Source of the DNA: Allomuricauda sp.
GTDB taxonomy: Bacteria; Bacteroidota; Bacteroidia; Flavobacteriales; Flavobacteriaceae
Direction of reading: 5' to 3'
DNA: 64,000 nucleotides
Assembly (NCBI RefSeq): GCF_028280385.1
Contig: NZ_JANQLX010000003.1
Span: 526,825-590,824, forward strand
The notes beneath the pieces are model-generated. The model had not been told where the DNA came from and made no database searches. It saw only the letters and a list, made by a program, of their open reading frames with translations. Below, in pieces: positions 1 to 8,545 of this stretch. A program made the translations under genes and the position numbers. The first letter of the stretch is position 1; every line of letters starts with the position of its first letter.

Positions 1-814
1 GGAAAATAAAGAACGATGGGAACCAGGGGAGTTTGCCAAGTGCATTGATTCGGGCCATAAGCCCGTCAAAACCATCTATAATAGGTTGGGAATTGATCAC
101 TGCGGTATTGTAATCCGCTCCCAATGCAGCAATTTGCGCTTCCAGATTTTCTATTTTTTGGCCATTGGTTTCCTTAAGTTGATTCAATTCTGCCAGATAG
201 GCATCATGTTTTTCACGTTTTTCCTTGTAAACAGGACCTTTGCCCAAAAGTCCGGTACCAGCGGTACCTTCGGCTTCAGAGATATAGGTGTCATACAAGG
301 CGTTGGTTTCGGTTTCCTTGGCAGCGATCTCTGCCTTTAAATTGGTTATTTCCTGATGGATCGCTTCTACTTTTGGCGTGTATTGCAATGCAATTTGCTC
401 CTGGTTGGCCAAGGTCATTGCGTTTTTTTCTTCCAAAAGCACCTGATCAATTTCCTTTTGGAATATTTTCATTTCCAGAGGTTTGGAAATGACTACTGCA
501 ATGATCATGGCCAAGATGATCCTGGGTGTTGCCTGCAATAGCTCACTTTTAAAGCTGTCCCTTTTTTTGATAGTGGAAACAATATATCGGTCCAAGTTGA
601 AAATCAACAATCCCCAGATAAAGCCAAAGAAAATGGCCGTATATATGTTATCAAAAACGGTATAGAGGGCATAGCCGCTGGCTATAAAGGCCATTACTGC
701 CGTAAAGAACACGGTGGCCCCTATTCCAGCATATTTGTTGCGCTCCCCATTGGAACAAGTTTCTAAAATTTGAGTGTCCGCTCCAGAACAGAAAATAAAA
801 AAGCGTTGTAACAT
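1..814 (-). CDS. DUF4407 domain-containing membrane protein, 3' end cut by the window edge
   Basis: An open frame begins at ATG 814 on the minus strand and continues to base 1 without a stop, so about 271 N-terminal residues are present and the C-terminus is missing. The start (MLQRFFIFCSGAD) is followed by two hydrophobic segments (about residues 30-75), the DUF4407 hallmark NLDRY, a third hydrophobic segment near 100-115, and then a long charged region rich in E, K, Q and A that looks like coiled coil. The family is an integral membrane protein of unknown function, common in Bacteroidota. It stands alone, 184 bp from the next gene. Family assignment is firm; function is unknown. Confidence 0.85.
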   Translation of the reverse strand, partial: MLQRFFIFCSGADTQILETCSNGERNKYAGIGATVFFTAVMAFIASGYALYTVFDNIYTAIFFGFIWGLLIFNLDRYIVSTIKKRDSFKSELLQATPRIILAMIIAVVISKPLEMKIFQKEIDQVLLEEKNAMTLANQEQIALQYTPKVEAIHQEITNLKAEIAAKETETNALYDTYISEAEGTAGTGLLGKGPVYKEKREKHDAYLAELNQLKETNGQKIENLEAQIAALGADYNTAVINSQPIIDGFDGLMARINALGKLPWFPSFFIF

Positions 815-962
815 GATAGTGCTCGTTTAGGTTTGTAATTGACTGCATATCGCTTCCTAGCTCAAATACTTCCATGGAAGGTTGGTGTTGGAAGAAATTG
901 ACCCTAAAGAAATTTAAAAGCGATGTAGTTAGAACGCAGATTTTTGCAAATTGTTACAAGAC

Positions 963-999
963 ACTGATATTACAAGCTGTTAAACATCGGAATATCAGT
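963..999 (-). other. Inverted repeat overlapping the stop codon of the M56 gene
   Basis: A perfect 9-bp inverted repeat (actgatatt at 963-971, aatatcagt at 991-999) with a 19-nt spacer touches the M56 stop codon. It may act as a 3' hairpin, but no U-tract follows on the minus strand, so a terminator role is only a suggestion. Confidence 0.3.
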
Positions 1000-2786
1000 C
1001 AGGAAGAGGACATCCTAACCTCTGTTTTACCGTCTTTTTCAAGTATGGATTTTATGCGAAGCTCATGGTTTTTTCTCAATAATTCCACGGCCTTTTCATC
1101 ACTGATTTTGTGATTGTCATAGTAGAATGTGGTGTTTATTCCAGCAAGCCCGACGACATGGTCAATAAGAAATGGACCATGGGGTGGGAGACGGTCCCAG
1201 ACCATGGAGACCATGCCAGGTTCTGGTCTTGCGAACACCCCTTCTTTGTTGGCCAATTTCTTATAGTTTTCATATAATGCCATTAGCTCTTTATATTCAT
1301 GCTTTAGTTGTTCTTTATTGCCTTGATCGTGCATTACGAGGCGGACGACCCCATCGTAGTAATTCTTCCTTTTTTCGACATACTTTTTAACAAGTGCCTT
1401 CAGTTCAGAAGACATTGGATTTTTATTGATCAGATAGGAAATGGCCGGGGCTCGTGGCCATTCCGCAGACGCAGATACCTCTAAAACTTGGGGATTCTTC
1501 GTGGGAGGGGGAACTTCCTGGATCTCCTTTGATTTTGGTGGAGGTGGGGGAAGCTCTTTGACTTCTTCTGTTATCACTGGTGACTGTGGAGGAGGCACTT
1601 CTTTTATTTCCTTCACCTTTGGTTCTTGTGGAGGAGGCGGTGGTTCTGGAAATTGGGGGAAAGGTTCAGCATCCGCCCGTTGTTTTTCCGACATAAGATT
1701 GTAAATGTAAGTTAGGCGTTCCACGTCTTTTAGTAATACACGCATGGCATTTTTTGGCATGTTGTTATAGTGCCTGGCCAATTTGTTGTACTCGGCCATA
1801 AGCTTTCGCGAAGCACCTTCTTGGGTTGGAGTGTTTGTCATATGATCGTCCTCCATCTGTATGGGCAGCGTATCCTGTACAGTGAATTGGATGTCTTCAT
1901 TCGATGCCTGGGGAACTGTTTTTTTATCGCTGAAACCCATTAGGAGCAACGTGAGGATGGGAAGCAACAACAGGCTTCTAATAATAATGGTTGGTCTTGA
2001 TGTTTTTGTTTTCATGACTTTGATTCGTTTTTTGATTGATGAATAATGGATTGCATTTGATAATGCCGGCTGAAATCGATGATTGTTGTATACTGCGGAA
2101 AATTCAAGCAGTACATTCTGGTATTTTATGGGGTCCAAATTTTTGGATAGGACCGCCTGGTCTGCCAAAAACTCGTGATTCAGTTTTATGGCTCTTTTAA
2201 AGAATATGATCAATGGGTTGAACCAAAACACAACTTGTATCAACTCCATGAAAATTACATCCAAGCTGTGTTTCTGGATAACGTGGGTTTCCTCATGTAT
2301 CAACACTTCTTTTGGAATCTTGTGCTTTTCCATTTCAAGCTTGTTCAAAAAAATGAACTTGAGAAATGTATGGGGTGGCAATTTCTCTTTCAATAAAACA
2401 TGTGTAGATTTTTTGTAGTGTTTTTTAGGATTGTTTCGAATTCTTTGGAGTATCCGAACAAGGTTTCGTGCAAATCGAAAACCGAACAAAACCAAGCCCA
2501 AAAAATAAAACGACCAAACAAAAGGTAAAATGTCAAATACAGGAGTGGACGCCACTTGATCTTCAGCTGATATTGGGGTAATGGGATTTAAAAAATTGGT
2601 CTCGGGCAATGTGGACATGGGAACGTACTTGACGAACACAATCAAAGGGATGGTCAATGACAATAAAAGTGCTCCTAACAGGTAGAATCTTTTAAAGATA
2701 TGTGCAGTGGCCTTCTCCAAAAACACCCGGTAAAACAGGTATAGGATGGTTAAACACGCTGTGGATTTGATAATATAGATCAACAT
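999..2786 (-). CDS. M56 family (BlaR1-like) membrane metallopeptidase with proline-rich C-terminal extension
   Basis: This 595-residue protein has hydrophobic segments near residues 5-20, 35-52 and 85-103 and a fourth at about 268-287. The zinc site HEETH is at 164-168, with HEFLAD at 204-209 supplying the third ligand (E205), as in M56/BlaR1 peptidases. After the last membrane segment it has no beta-lactam sensor domain. Instead there is a proline-rich stretch (about 380-450) with repeated VPPP/LPPPPP runs between KEI/KEL segments, then about 140 residues of unknown fold. It starts 2 bp after the BlaI gene ends and is surely co-transcribed. By family precedent it cleaves BlaI in response to a signal, here unknown. 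The proline-rich part resembles TonB-type periplasmic spacers. Confidence 0.88.
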   Translation of the reverse strand: MLIYIIKSTACLTILYLFYRVFLEKATAHIFKRFYLLGALLLSLTIPLIVFVKYVPMSTLPETNFLNPITPISAEDQVASTPVFDILPFVWSFYFLGLVLFGFRFARNLVRILQRIRNNPKKHYKKSTHVLLKEKLPPHTFLKFIFLNKLEMEKHKIPKEVLIHEETHVIQKHSLDVIFMELIQVVFWFNPLIIFFKRAIKLNHEFLADQAVLSKNLDPIKYQNVLLEFSAVYNNHRFQPALSNAIHYSSIKKRIKVMKTKTSRPTIIIRSLLLLPILTLLLMGFSDKKTVPQASNEDIQFTVQDTLPIQMEDDHMTNTPTQEGASRKLMAEYNKLARHYNNMPKNAMRVLLKDVERLTYIYNLMSEKQRADAEPFPQFPEPPPPPQEPKVKEIKEVPPPQSPVITEEVKELPPPPPKSKEIQEVPPPTKNPQVLEVSASAEWPRAPAISYLINKNPMSSELKALVKKYVEKRKNYYDGVVRLVMHDQGNKEQLKHEYKELMALYENYKKLANKEGVFARPEPGMVSMVWDRLPPHGPFLIDHVVGLAGINTTFYYDNHKISDEKAVELLRKNHELRIKSILEKDGKTEVRMSSS

Positions 2787-2788
2787 CG

Positions 2789-3154
2789 CTACTTCTTCTT
2801 AATTTGATCGTCAATTAGGGCCCTAAGAGATTCAAGTTCTTCCTTGGTCAGATTGGTTTCCTTGGTAAAAAAGGAGGCAAATTGACTAGGGCTATCGTTA
2901 AAGAACTTTTTGATAAGTCCCCTTACCTGTCTGGAGAAGTAATCCTGTTTCCTGACCAATGCATAATATTCCCTAGATCTACCATAACTTTTATATGCCA
3001 CATAGCCTTTGTCGATCATTCTTTTTAAAAGTGTGGCAACCGTTGTAGTAGCGGGTTTCGGGTCTGGATAAGCATCCAATAGATCCTTCATGAAGGCTTT
3101 TCCATTTTTCCATATGATGTTCATCAACTCCTCTTCTGACTTCGACAGTGACAT
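2789..3154 (-). CDS. BlaI/MecI/CopY family transcriptional repressor
   Basis: A 121-residue protein with the BlaI winged-helix fold: an N-terminal SKSEEELMNIIWKNG segment, a helix-turn-helix with PATTTVATLLKRM (about residues 34-46), and a wing ending in GYVAYKS. The C-terminal helices (70-121) would dimerise. This family represses its own operon until a partner M56 protease cleaves it, and an M56 gene follows 2 bp later. Three CTA-N6-TAG palindromes sit on the promoter just upstream, which supports autorepression. The inducing signal and any distant targets cannot be read here. Confidence 0.92.
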   Translation of the reverse strand: MSLSKSEEELMNIIWKNGKAFMKDLLDAYPDPKPATTTVATLLKRMIDKGYVAYKSYGRSREYYALVRKQDYFSRQVRGLIKKFFNDSPSQFASFFTKETNLTKEELESLRALIDDQIKKK

Positions 3155-3155
3155 G

Positions 3156-3220
3156 TTCTATAAGTTTAGAATGTACTCTACAAACATAGAGTAAATAATT
3201 AAATTCTACAAGTGTAGAGT
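3156..3220 (-). promoter_or_regulatory. blaI promoter overlapped by three CTA-N6-TAG palindromic operators
   Basis: Operator 1 is TTCTA-N6-TAGAA (3156-3171), operator 2 is TACTCTA-N6-TAGAGTA (3174-3193), and operator 3 has core CTACA-AG-TGTAG (3206-3217). On the minus strand a Bacteroidota promoter fits inside them: a -33 TTG at 3211-3209, 20 bp, then a perfect -7 box TATGTTTG at 3188-3181. Operator 3 covers the -33 element, operator 2 the -7 box, and operator 1 the predicted transcript start and leader. This is the arrangement expected for BlaI autorepression. Confidence 0.78.
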
Positions 3221-3243
3221 GAAAAATTTTTGAATCCGATAGG

Positions 3244-4632
3244 TTAGTTGGTCATTTCAGTGAAATACTTATAGAAGTAGGGTATGGTTTCAATGCCCTT
3301 TAAATAGTTCCATACCCCAAAGTGTTCGTTGGGGGAATGGATGGCATCGCTGTCCAGCCCAAATCCCATTAATATGGTCTTGCTTTCCAATACCTGCTCA
3401 AAAAGGGCCACTATGGGAATACTCCCACCGGTCCTTTCCGGAATTGGGGTCTTGCCAAAAGTGGTCTCATAGGCCTTGGCCGCCGCTTGGTAACCAATAC
3501 TATCGGTTTTGGTTACATAGGCAAGTCCGCCGTGGTGGGGGGTAACCTTGACTTTGACACTTTTAGGTGCAATGGACATAAAGTGTTTGGTAAAGAGTTC
3601 CGTGATTTCATCCGGATCCTGGTCAGGAACAAGTCGCATGGAAATTTTGGCATAGGCCTTACTGGCTATAACCGTTTTGGCTCCTTCTCCTGTATAGCCG
3701 CCCCAAATCCCGTTTACATCCAAGGTTGGGCGAATGGAGTAACGTTCCGCTGTGGAATATCCCATTTCACCATGTACATCGGAAATATCCAAGGCTTGTT
3801 TGTAGGCTTCCAGGCTAAAGGGTGCCTTTGCCATTTCGGCTCGCTCTTCAGCAGATACTTCTTCTACCTTGTCATAAAATCCTGGTATGGTGATATGGTT
3901 GTTCTCATCATGCAAGGATGCGATCATTTTGTTTAGAACGTTTATCGGATTGGGTACTGCTCCTCCATAAATCCCGGAATGAAGGTCGCGGTTGGGCCCT
4001 GTGACTTCAACTTCCACATAACTTAGTCCGCGCAATCCTGTGGTAATGGAAGGGACATCATTGGCCATCATGCCCGTATCCGATATTAGGATAATATCGT
4101 TGGCCAGTTTTTCCTTGTGGGCTTCCAAAAAGTCGGCCAAACTATCACTGCCCACTTCTTCTTCCCCTTCGATCATAAATTTTACATTGCAGGGAAGCTG
4201 GTTGTTTTTTATCATGAATTCCACCGCTTTTACATGCATAAAGAACTGCCCTTTGTCGTCGCAGGCACCCCTAGCAAATATGGCCCCATCAGGGTGCAAA
4301 TCCGTTGTTTTGATCACGGGTTCAAATGGAGGGGAATTCCATAGATCCATAGGGTCTGGAGGTTGCACATCATAGTGCCCGTACACCAACACTGTAGGTA
4401 GATTTGGATCTATGATTTTCTCAGCGTAGACCACCGGATATCCCTTGGTCTCGCAGATTTCAGCATTGTCGCAGCCTGCATCGACCAAAGATTTTTCCAC
4501 AGCCTTGGCGGTTTCCAACACGTCCTGGGAAAATGCCGTATCCGCACTGATGGAAGGAATTTTTAGGAGTTCGATGAGCTCGTTTATAAATCGGTCTTTG
4601 TGGGTGTCAATGTAGTTTTTAATTTGTTCCAT
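3244..4632 (-). CDS. M20 family dipeptidase (metallopeptidase)
   Basis: A 462-residue cytosolic M20 peptidase of the carnosinase/dipeptidase type. Visible metal-site motifs are GHYDVQ (H86, D88), RGACDDKG (D125/D126), the general-base region EGEEEVGS (about 155-162) and the late SPNEHFG histidine. A dimerisation lid lies between about residues 190 and 350. There is no signal peptide. Length and motifs match complete family members that hydrolyse dipeptides or N-acylated amino acids; the substrate is not predictable. It precedes the BlaI unit on the same strand but has its own 89-bp gap to that unit, so it is probably transcribed alone. Confidence 0.9.
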   Translation of the reverse strand: MEQIKNYIDTHKDRFINELIELLKIPSISADTAFSQDVLETAKAVEKSLVDAGCDNAEICETKGYPVVYAEKIIDPNLPTVLVYGHYDVQPPDPMDLWNSPPFEPVIKTTDLHPDGAIFARGACDDKGQFFMHVKAVEFMIKNNQLPCNVKFMIEGEEEVGSDSLADFLEAHKEKLANDIILISDTGMMANDVPSITTGLRGLSYVEVEVTGPNRDLHSGIYGGAVPNPINVLNKMIASLHDENNHITIPGFYDKVEEVSAEERAEMAKAPFSLEAYKQALDISDVHGEMGYSTAERYSIRPTLDVNGIWGGYTGEGAKTVIASKAYAKISMRLVPDQDPDEITELFTKHFMSIAPKSVKVKVTPHHGGLAYVTKTDSIGYQAAAKAYETTFGKTPIPERTGGSIPIVALFEQVLESKTILMGFGLDSDAIHSPNEHFGVWNYLKGIETIPYFYKYFTEMTN

Positions 4633-4709
4633 GTAGTTTTAAAAAGGATACTAAATGTACAAAAAACAAGTTTTTAAAAAGTGTGTGTAGGGTAATCGGA
4701 AAATTGGAT

Positions 4710-4717
4710 TATATTTG
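4710..4717 (+). promoter_or_regulatory. -7 box of the tRNA-Leu promoter
   Basis: TATATTTG matches the Bacteroidota TAnnTTTG consensus perfectly and lies 12 bp before the tRNA. No convincing -33 TTG is visible at the usual distance. Confidence 0.55.
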
Positions 4718-4728
4718 CACACCTTTTT

Positions 4729-4810
4729 GCGGGTGTGGTGGAATTGGTAGACACGCTAGACTTAGGATCTAGTGCCGCGAGGCGTGGGGGTTCGACTCCC
4801 TTCACCCGCA
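4729..4810 (+). tRNA. tRNA-Leu (anticodon TAG)
   Basis: The acceptor stem GCGGGTG pairs with CACCCGC, followed by discriminator A at 4810. The anticodon stem CTAGA/TCTAG carries loop CTTAGGA, so the anticodon is TAG. A long variable arm (TGCCGCGAGGCG region) and a GTTCGACTC T-loop follow, as expected for a class II leucine tRNA. No CCA is encoded. The body is 82 nt, complete and intact. A strong terminator follows immediately. Confidence 0.97.
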
Positions 4811-4812
4811 CT

Positions 4813-4846
4813 AAAAAAACCTCTCTTTTTTGGAGAGGTTTTTTTA
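4813..4846 (+). terminator. Rho-independent terminator after tRNA-Leu
   Basis: Stem CCTCTC (4820-4825) pairs with GAGAGG (4833-4838), flanked by an A-run and a seven-T run, so it can work in both directions. On the minus strand it lies downstream of the DUF5916 gene. Confidence 0.85.
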
Positions 4847-4868
4847 TATCCGCTTTCTGGCAAAAACA

Positions 4869-7115
4869 TTAAAGGTTCAGCCAATAATTTACCTTCAAAA
4901 CAATGGCCCTTTGTCTGGGAATCCGGATGTCAGGAAACAACAGCCCCCCGTTATCCGACAAACTCTCCGCAAAGTAATTGTCCGTATATACCAAAAACAC
5001 GTCCGAAACAGGTTTAAAACGCCATTGAAGCCGCGTATTGATATTCAAATTCTCTATCTGGGTATTTAATTGGACGAAGGTGGTCCAAAACAGGTTTTTG
5101 GTAAATGTAAAATCAAACCGGGAGCCGATCAGCAGCAAATCAGAATCGTTGAATCCTTCGGGCAATCGAATTCGGTTGTAGTTTAGGTTCAGGGAGGTAA
5201 ATCCCAATGGCTGGTAGCGATATGTTAAAGTGCCCCCAAGATTGTATAAGTTTCCATTGAAATGTTCCCCCATGCGGGCATTGAGGATGTAAGAAAACTT
5301 TTTGCGCGCATCGGATCGGTAATCGGCCTGTATGTAAGAATAGGTGTAGGTGGTTCCAGACGGCAAGGGCAAAGAGTTGAGTCCGCTTGGATCGAATGGA
5401 TTTAAAAGTCGCACGTACTGCCTTTTTCCAGAGACATTCAAGATGGCGGTGTTTTTGAAATTTGCCCGATAGTTAAGGTCAAGATTCCAGTCCAAATCCT
5501 GGAAATTTCTGTTATTGCCGACCCAATTGGCAGAAATTCCCGGCCCATGCCGTTGGATGCTTCCTGTTTTCGGATAAAGGTTCAACCATAATTCAGGGGT
5601 AGTTTGAAAAATATTCCTTCGCCGTACGAAACCAACTTCGGGATTATACCCGGCACCTATGCTCTGAACCATGAAGTTGCTCTCCCATCTGTAGGAGTTG
5701 TAATTGATGTATCCACCGGAAGCAAATTCAGAGCTATTGTTTTGTTCGTCAAGGGATTGATGATAAAAAAACTTGGTATTCCAGGTGTTGTCGTTGGAGG
5801 CAAGGTTAAAATCTAGGCCCAATGCCCTGTTGTATTCCATTGGTGATAAGGTAAAATCACCACCAACTTCATTGGTAAAAGCCTGTTTATTTATAAAAAA
5901 TGCCCCAATATAGGAACGGGATAGGATACGTTGCTGCAAAGCCGCCACAAAATAGTTGGTGGACGCAAGTTGGATACTCTCGTTTTCTTCCAACTGCGCA
6001 TCCAGGATTCCTATTCTAAGGTTTTTGTTGAGTTTTCCATTTAATCGAAATCCACCATAGATTCTATTTTGTAGGTTCTGACCAGTATTGGCATCCACAC
6101 TTACCCCAATGCGTCTGGAGAAAAATGGTCGTGTGCCATCCAATCCAAAGTTGGCAAAGAGATCGGCATTCTCTAAAAAGAACTGCCGTCTTTCAGGAAA
6201 AAAAATCTCGAATCTGTCCAAATTGGTTACTTGGGTATCCACTTCCACTTGGGAGAAGTCCGGGTTGATGGTCAGATCCAAAGTCATGGCTGGTCCAAGT
6301 CCGATTTTGGTGTCCAAACCAAAATCGAAGTTGTTTTGAGTGGGGGAATCCTGTTCAAAATTCTTGGAATTGTTAAATATCCCATACGGAATGAGGGAGA
6401 TGTTTCTCTTGTTTTGATCCAAGGGTTCATCCCAGACAAGTTTTTGGGTAAACGCAAGGTTGATGATAAACTGATTTCGGGGGATGCGCGTCCAGGTCGA
6501 CTGCTCCGCATATTCACTGTCAAACCGATAAAAGTTGATATTCCAAAATGGTGCATCTTTTTTAAAGCGGAGTGTTTTAAGAGGGATGGCCATTTCTACC
6601 AACCAGTGATCTTCATAGATCTTGGCCTCTGAATACCACACATTGTCCCAGCCGGTGGAAAATGTACTGGGACTGGCCAGACTGCCGCCGTTGGCTATCA
6701 AGCCTTCCCGTTGTACTCCAAAAGGGTTTACCCCAAACAAAAAAGCATTATTCTTATCGGCATAGGTGTCCAATACAATGGAGAACACATCGTTGGCCTC
6801 CCCCCTGAAATCGCGCCGCAATGACGGGGTCACGTATGATCTGTTTCCCAAGTTTTTCATTTTGGCCATTACATAGAGGTTGTTCTCATCGTAGGTCAGT
6901 CGTACTTCGGTATCTGCCTTTGCCCGGACCGAGTCACTGGGAAAATACTGCCAGAAGTTATTGGCGATTGCCGCCATTTCCCAATCAGGCTCGTTCATTA
7001 TGGCATCGATTATGATTTTACCTGTTGCTTTTTTTATATTTAATTCTTCTTGGGCCGGAGAATTGATATGAACCCCAAGGGCTAGGAAAAAGTAAACCAA
7101 ACGCAATATTTTCAT
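4869..7115 (-). CDS. DUF5916 protein with N-terminal CBM9-like domain, outer-membrane type
   Basis: A 748-residue protein with a signal peptide (about 1-21, ending SPAQ). The next 200 residues look like a carbohydrate-binding family 9 type beta domain (KIIIDAIMNEPDWEMA, then LTYDENNLYVMAKM). The remainder (about 240-748) is the DUF5916 region, including DFSQVEVDTQVTNL and FFPERRQFFLEN. Alternating hydrophobic and polar residues and a C-terminal aromatic tail (VNYWLNL) suggest an outer-membrane beta-barrel. Such proteins occur widely in Bacteroidota, often near peptidases or regulators, without a proven role. The divergent AraC gene begins 109 bp away, so mutual regulation is possible. Family certain, function open. 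Confidence 0.88.
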   Translation of the reverse strand: MKILRLVYFFLALGVHINSPAQEELNIKKATGKIIIDAIMNEPDWEMAAIANNFWQYFPSDSVRAKADTEVRLTYDENNLYVMAKMKNLGNRSYVTPSLRRDFRGEANDVFSIVLDTYADKNNAFLFGVNPFGVQREGLIANGGSLASPSTFSTGWDNVWYSEAKIYEDHWLVEMAIPLKTLRFKKDAPFWNINFYRFDSEYAEQSTWTRIPRNQFIINLAFTQKLVWDEPLDQNKRNISLIPYGIFNNSKNFEQDSPTQNNFDFGLDTKIGLGPAMTLDLTINPDFSQVEVDTQVTNLDRFEIFFPERRQFFLENADLFANFGLDGTRPFFSRRIGVSVDANTGQNLQNRIYGGFRLNGKLNKNLRIGILDAQLEENESIQLASTNYFVAALQQRILSRSYIGAFFINKQAFTNEVGGDFTLSPMEYNRALGLDFNLASNDNTWNTKFFYHQSLDEQNNSSEFASGGYINYNSYRWESNFMVQSIGAGYNPEVGFVRRRNIFQTTPELWLNLYPKTGSIQRHGPGISANWVGNNRNFQDLDWNLDLNYRANFKNTAILNVSGKRQYVRLLNPFDPSGLNSLPLPSGTTYTYSYIQADYRSDARKKFSYILNARMGEHFNGNLYNLGGTLTYRYQPLGFTSLNLNYNRIRLPEGFNDSDLLLIGSRFDFTFTKNLFWTTFVQLNTQIENLNINTRLQWRFKPVSDVFLVYTDNYFAESLSDNGGLLFPDIRIPRQRAIVLKVNYWLNL

Positions 7116-7224
7116 GGATAAGGATTTCTTTGCAAGCTAGGCAGACCTTGTGCCAAGGGGATATGCTATCGGGAGGAAGTGTTATTATGATGGAAGCCAT
7201 TGGATAAAAACCAAAAATTCCAAT

Positions 7225-8112
7225 ATGGTAGAAGTACTTGAAGGAAAAGGATTTGCAGGGCAACGGACGGAAACGGAGTTGGAGCGTTTTCTGCTGTACA
7301 ATGCCAATTTGCGCACTACAGAACCCGTAGAGTTTGTTGTGGAAGGTGCGGATAATTGGCTGCAATTCCACTACCAGCTGTCTGGGGATACCACTACCTT
7401 GATCGTAGAAAAGGAAATGCTGGTGCCCATCAGCTCCAATTCGTTCGCCATATTATATCAGAAAAAAGGGTGTTGTAAAATCCGTTTTCCCAAGAATTGT
7501 GATTACAAGAGTTTTGGTTTTAGGGTTGACCCAGATTATTTTGTCGATTCTTTTTTGAAGGATTTCAAGGAATTGGACCCTATACAACAGGCGATCAAAA
7601 ATGACAGCTTGTTTTATTTGGATAAAAAATACGCTTCCTTGGACTCGAAAACCCGCGACATTATCCATGAGATCTTAAACCATCCCTATCAAGGTTCTTT
7701 GTCGGATGTTTACGTAAAGCACAAACTGGTGGAGCTTATTTTTCATTCCATACCTGTTTTAAGGGATAATGCGGAGCGATTACTACAAGAAAAACCAGCT
7801 AAAAAAAAGCATATAGAACGTGCCAGGATATTTATTCAAAATAACCTTGACCAAAAATTGTCCCTTAAGGTTATTGCCAAGCATTGTGGGCTTAACGAAT
7901 ATGCGCTTAAGCGTGAATTCAAGAAAAAATACGGGCAAAGCGTGATTGATTTTTTTATCGATCTTAGGTTAAAAAGGGCTTATGACGATATCCAGGGGAC
8001 AGATAAAAAAATTACGGCAGTGGCTTATGAGGCCGGATATTCCAGTGTGGGCAATTTTTCCAATGCTTTTTTTAAACGATATGGTTTTAGGCCCAGTGAA
8101 CTGCGCAAATAA
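7225..8112 (+). CDS. AraC family transcriptional regulator
   Basis: From ATG 7225 (MVEVLEGKG) the protein has 295 residues; an upstream in-frame GTG at 7150 gives a basic, unconserved-looking 25-residue leader, so I prefer 7225. The N-terminal 180 residues form a sensor part with no clear ligand motif. The last ~100 residues carry the two AraC helix-turn-helix motifs: LSLKVIAKHCGLNEYALKREFKK and ITAVAYEAGYSSVGNFSNAF, ending with GFRPSELRK. It is divergent from the DUF5916 gene and convergent with the NTF2-like gene, and a hairpin closes the gap downstream. The target is unknown; the DUF5916 gene is the nearest candidate. Confidence 0.9.
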   Translation: MVEVLEGKGFAGQRTETELERFLLYNANLRTTEPVEFVVEGADNWLQFHYQLSGDTTTLIVEKEMLVPISSNSFAILYQKKGCCKIRFPKNCDYKSFGFRVDPDYFVDSFLKDFKELDPIQQAIKNDSLFYLDKKYASLDSKTRDIIHEILNHPYQGSLSDVYVKHKLVELIFHSIPVLRDNAERLLQEKPAKKKHIERARIFIQNNLDQKLSLKVIAKHCGLNEYALKREFKKKYGQSVIDFFIDLRLKRAYDDIQGTDKKITAVAYEAGYSSVGNFSNAFFKRYGFRPSELRK

Positions 8113-8127
8113 TAAAATTTGGTCTAA

Positions 8128-8155
8128 AAGTGGCATGCGATCAAACATGCCACTT
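8128..8155. terminator. Hairpin between convergent genes (probable bidirectional terminator)
   Basis: A perfect 10-bp stem, AAGTGGCATG (8128-8137) with CATGCCACTT (8146-8155) and an 8-nt loop, lies between the AraC stop and the NTF2-like stop. The T-tracts are weak on both sides. Confidence 0.6.
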
Positions 8156-8165
8156 CTGTTCTAAA

Positions 8166-8534
8166 TCATTCCATATGGGCAAAGATTTTGCCCACAATTT
8201 TCCATCGACCGTCAATTTTGGCCAAGGATAGGTAGTCGAAATAATTGTACCCCAACATGGGTAGCTGAAGTTTTGCCATCGCGATGTTCCCAATGATATC
8301 GATACCCAAGGTCTTCATGTTAAATGATTCCCCAAGCTCTTTGGGACTCCTCCTACCTTTTACTCCTTCCAGATAGTCAGGTACATTTTTTCGGTATTCG
8401 GCTCCGCCGATGTCCCCGTGGAGCTCAGCATTTTCATGAAAAACAGTTTCCAACTTTTCTGTATCTCCGTAATAAATACCTTCAAAATAGTTGGTGATCA
8501 TCTTTTGGATTTCTTTATTGTTTTCTGAATACAT
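8166..8534 (-). CDS. NTF2-like protein (Lumazine_bd_2-type)
   Basis: A 122-residue protein without a signal peptide. It begins with an alpha-helical segment (MITNYFEGIYYGD), followed by LETVFHENAEL and a C-terminal beta-sheet ending DYLSLAKIDGRWKIVGKIF, typical of the NTF2/SnoaL cone fold, closest by eye to the Lumazine_bd_2 group. Members act as small enzymes or ligand-binding domains; none of the catalytic residues can be assigned here. It lies 11 bp after the SDR gene and is the last gene of a three-gene operon with the SDR and the tautomerase, which suggests a shared catabolic or detoxification role. Confidence 0.8.
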   Translation of the reverse strand: MYSENNKEIQKMITNYFEGIYYGDTEKLETVFHENAELHGDIGGAEYRKNVPDYLEGVKGRRSPKELGESFNMKTLGIDIIGNIAMAKLQLPMLGYNYFDYLSLAKIDGRWKIVGKIFAHME

Positions 8535-8545
8535 GGTTTTTGGAT

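Noticed and set aside
4729..4846. tRNA as integration site of a mobile element
   Set aside because: No integrase, no direct repeat of the tRNA 3' end and ordinary genes on both sides.
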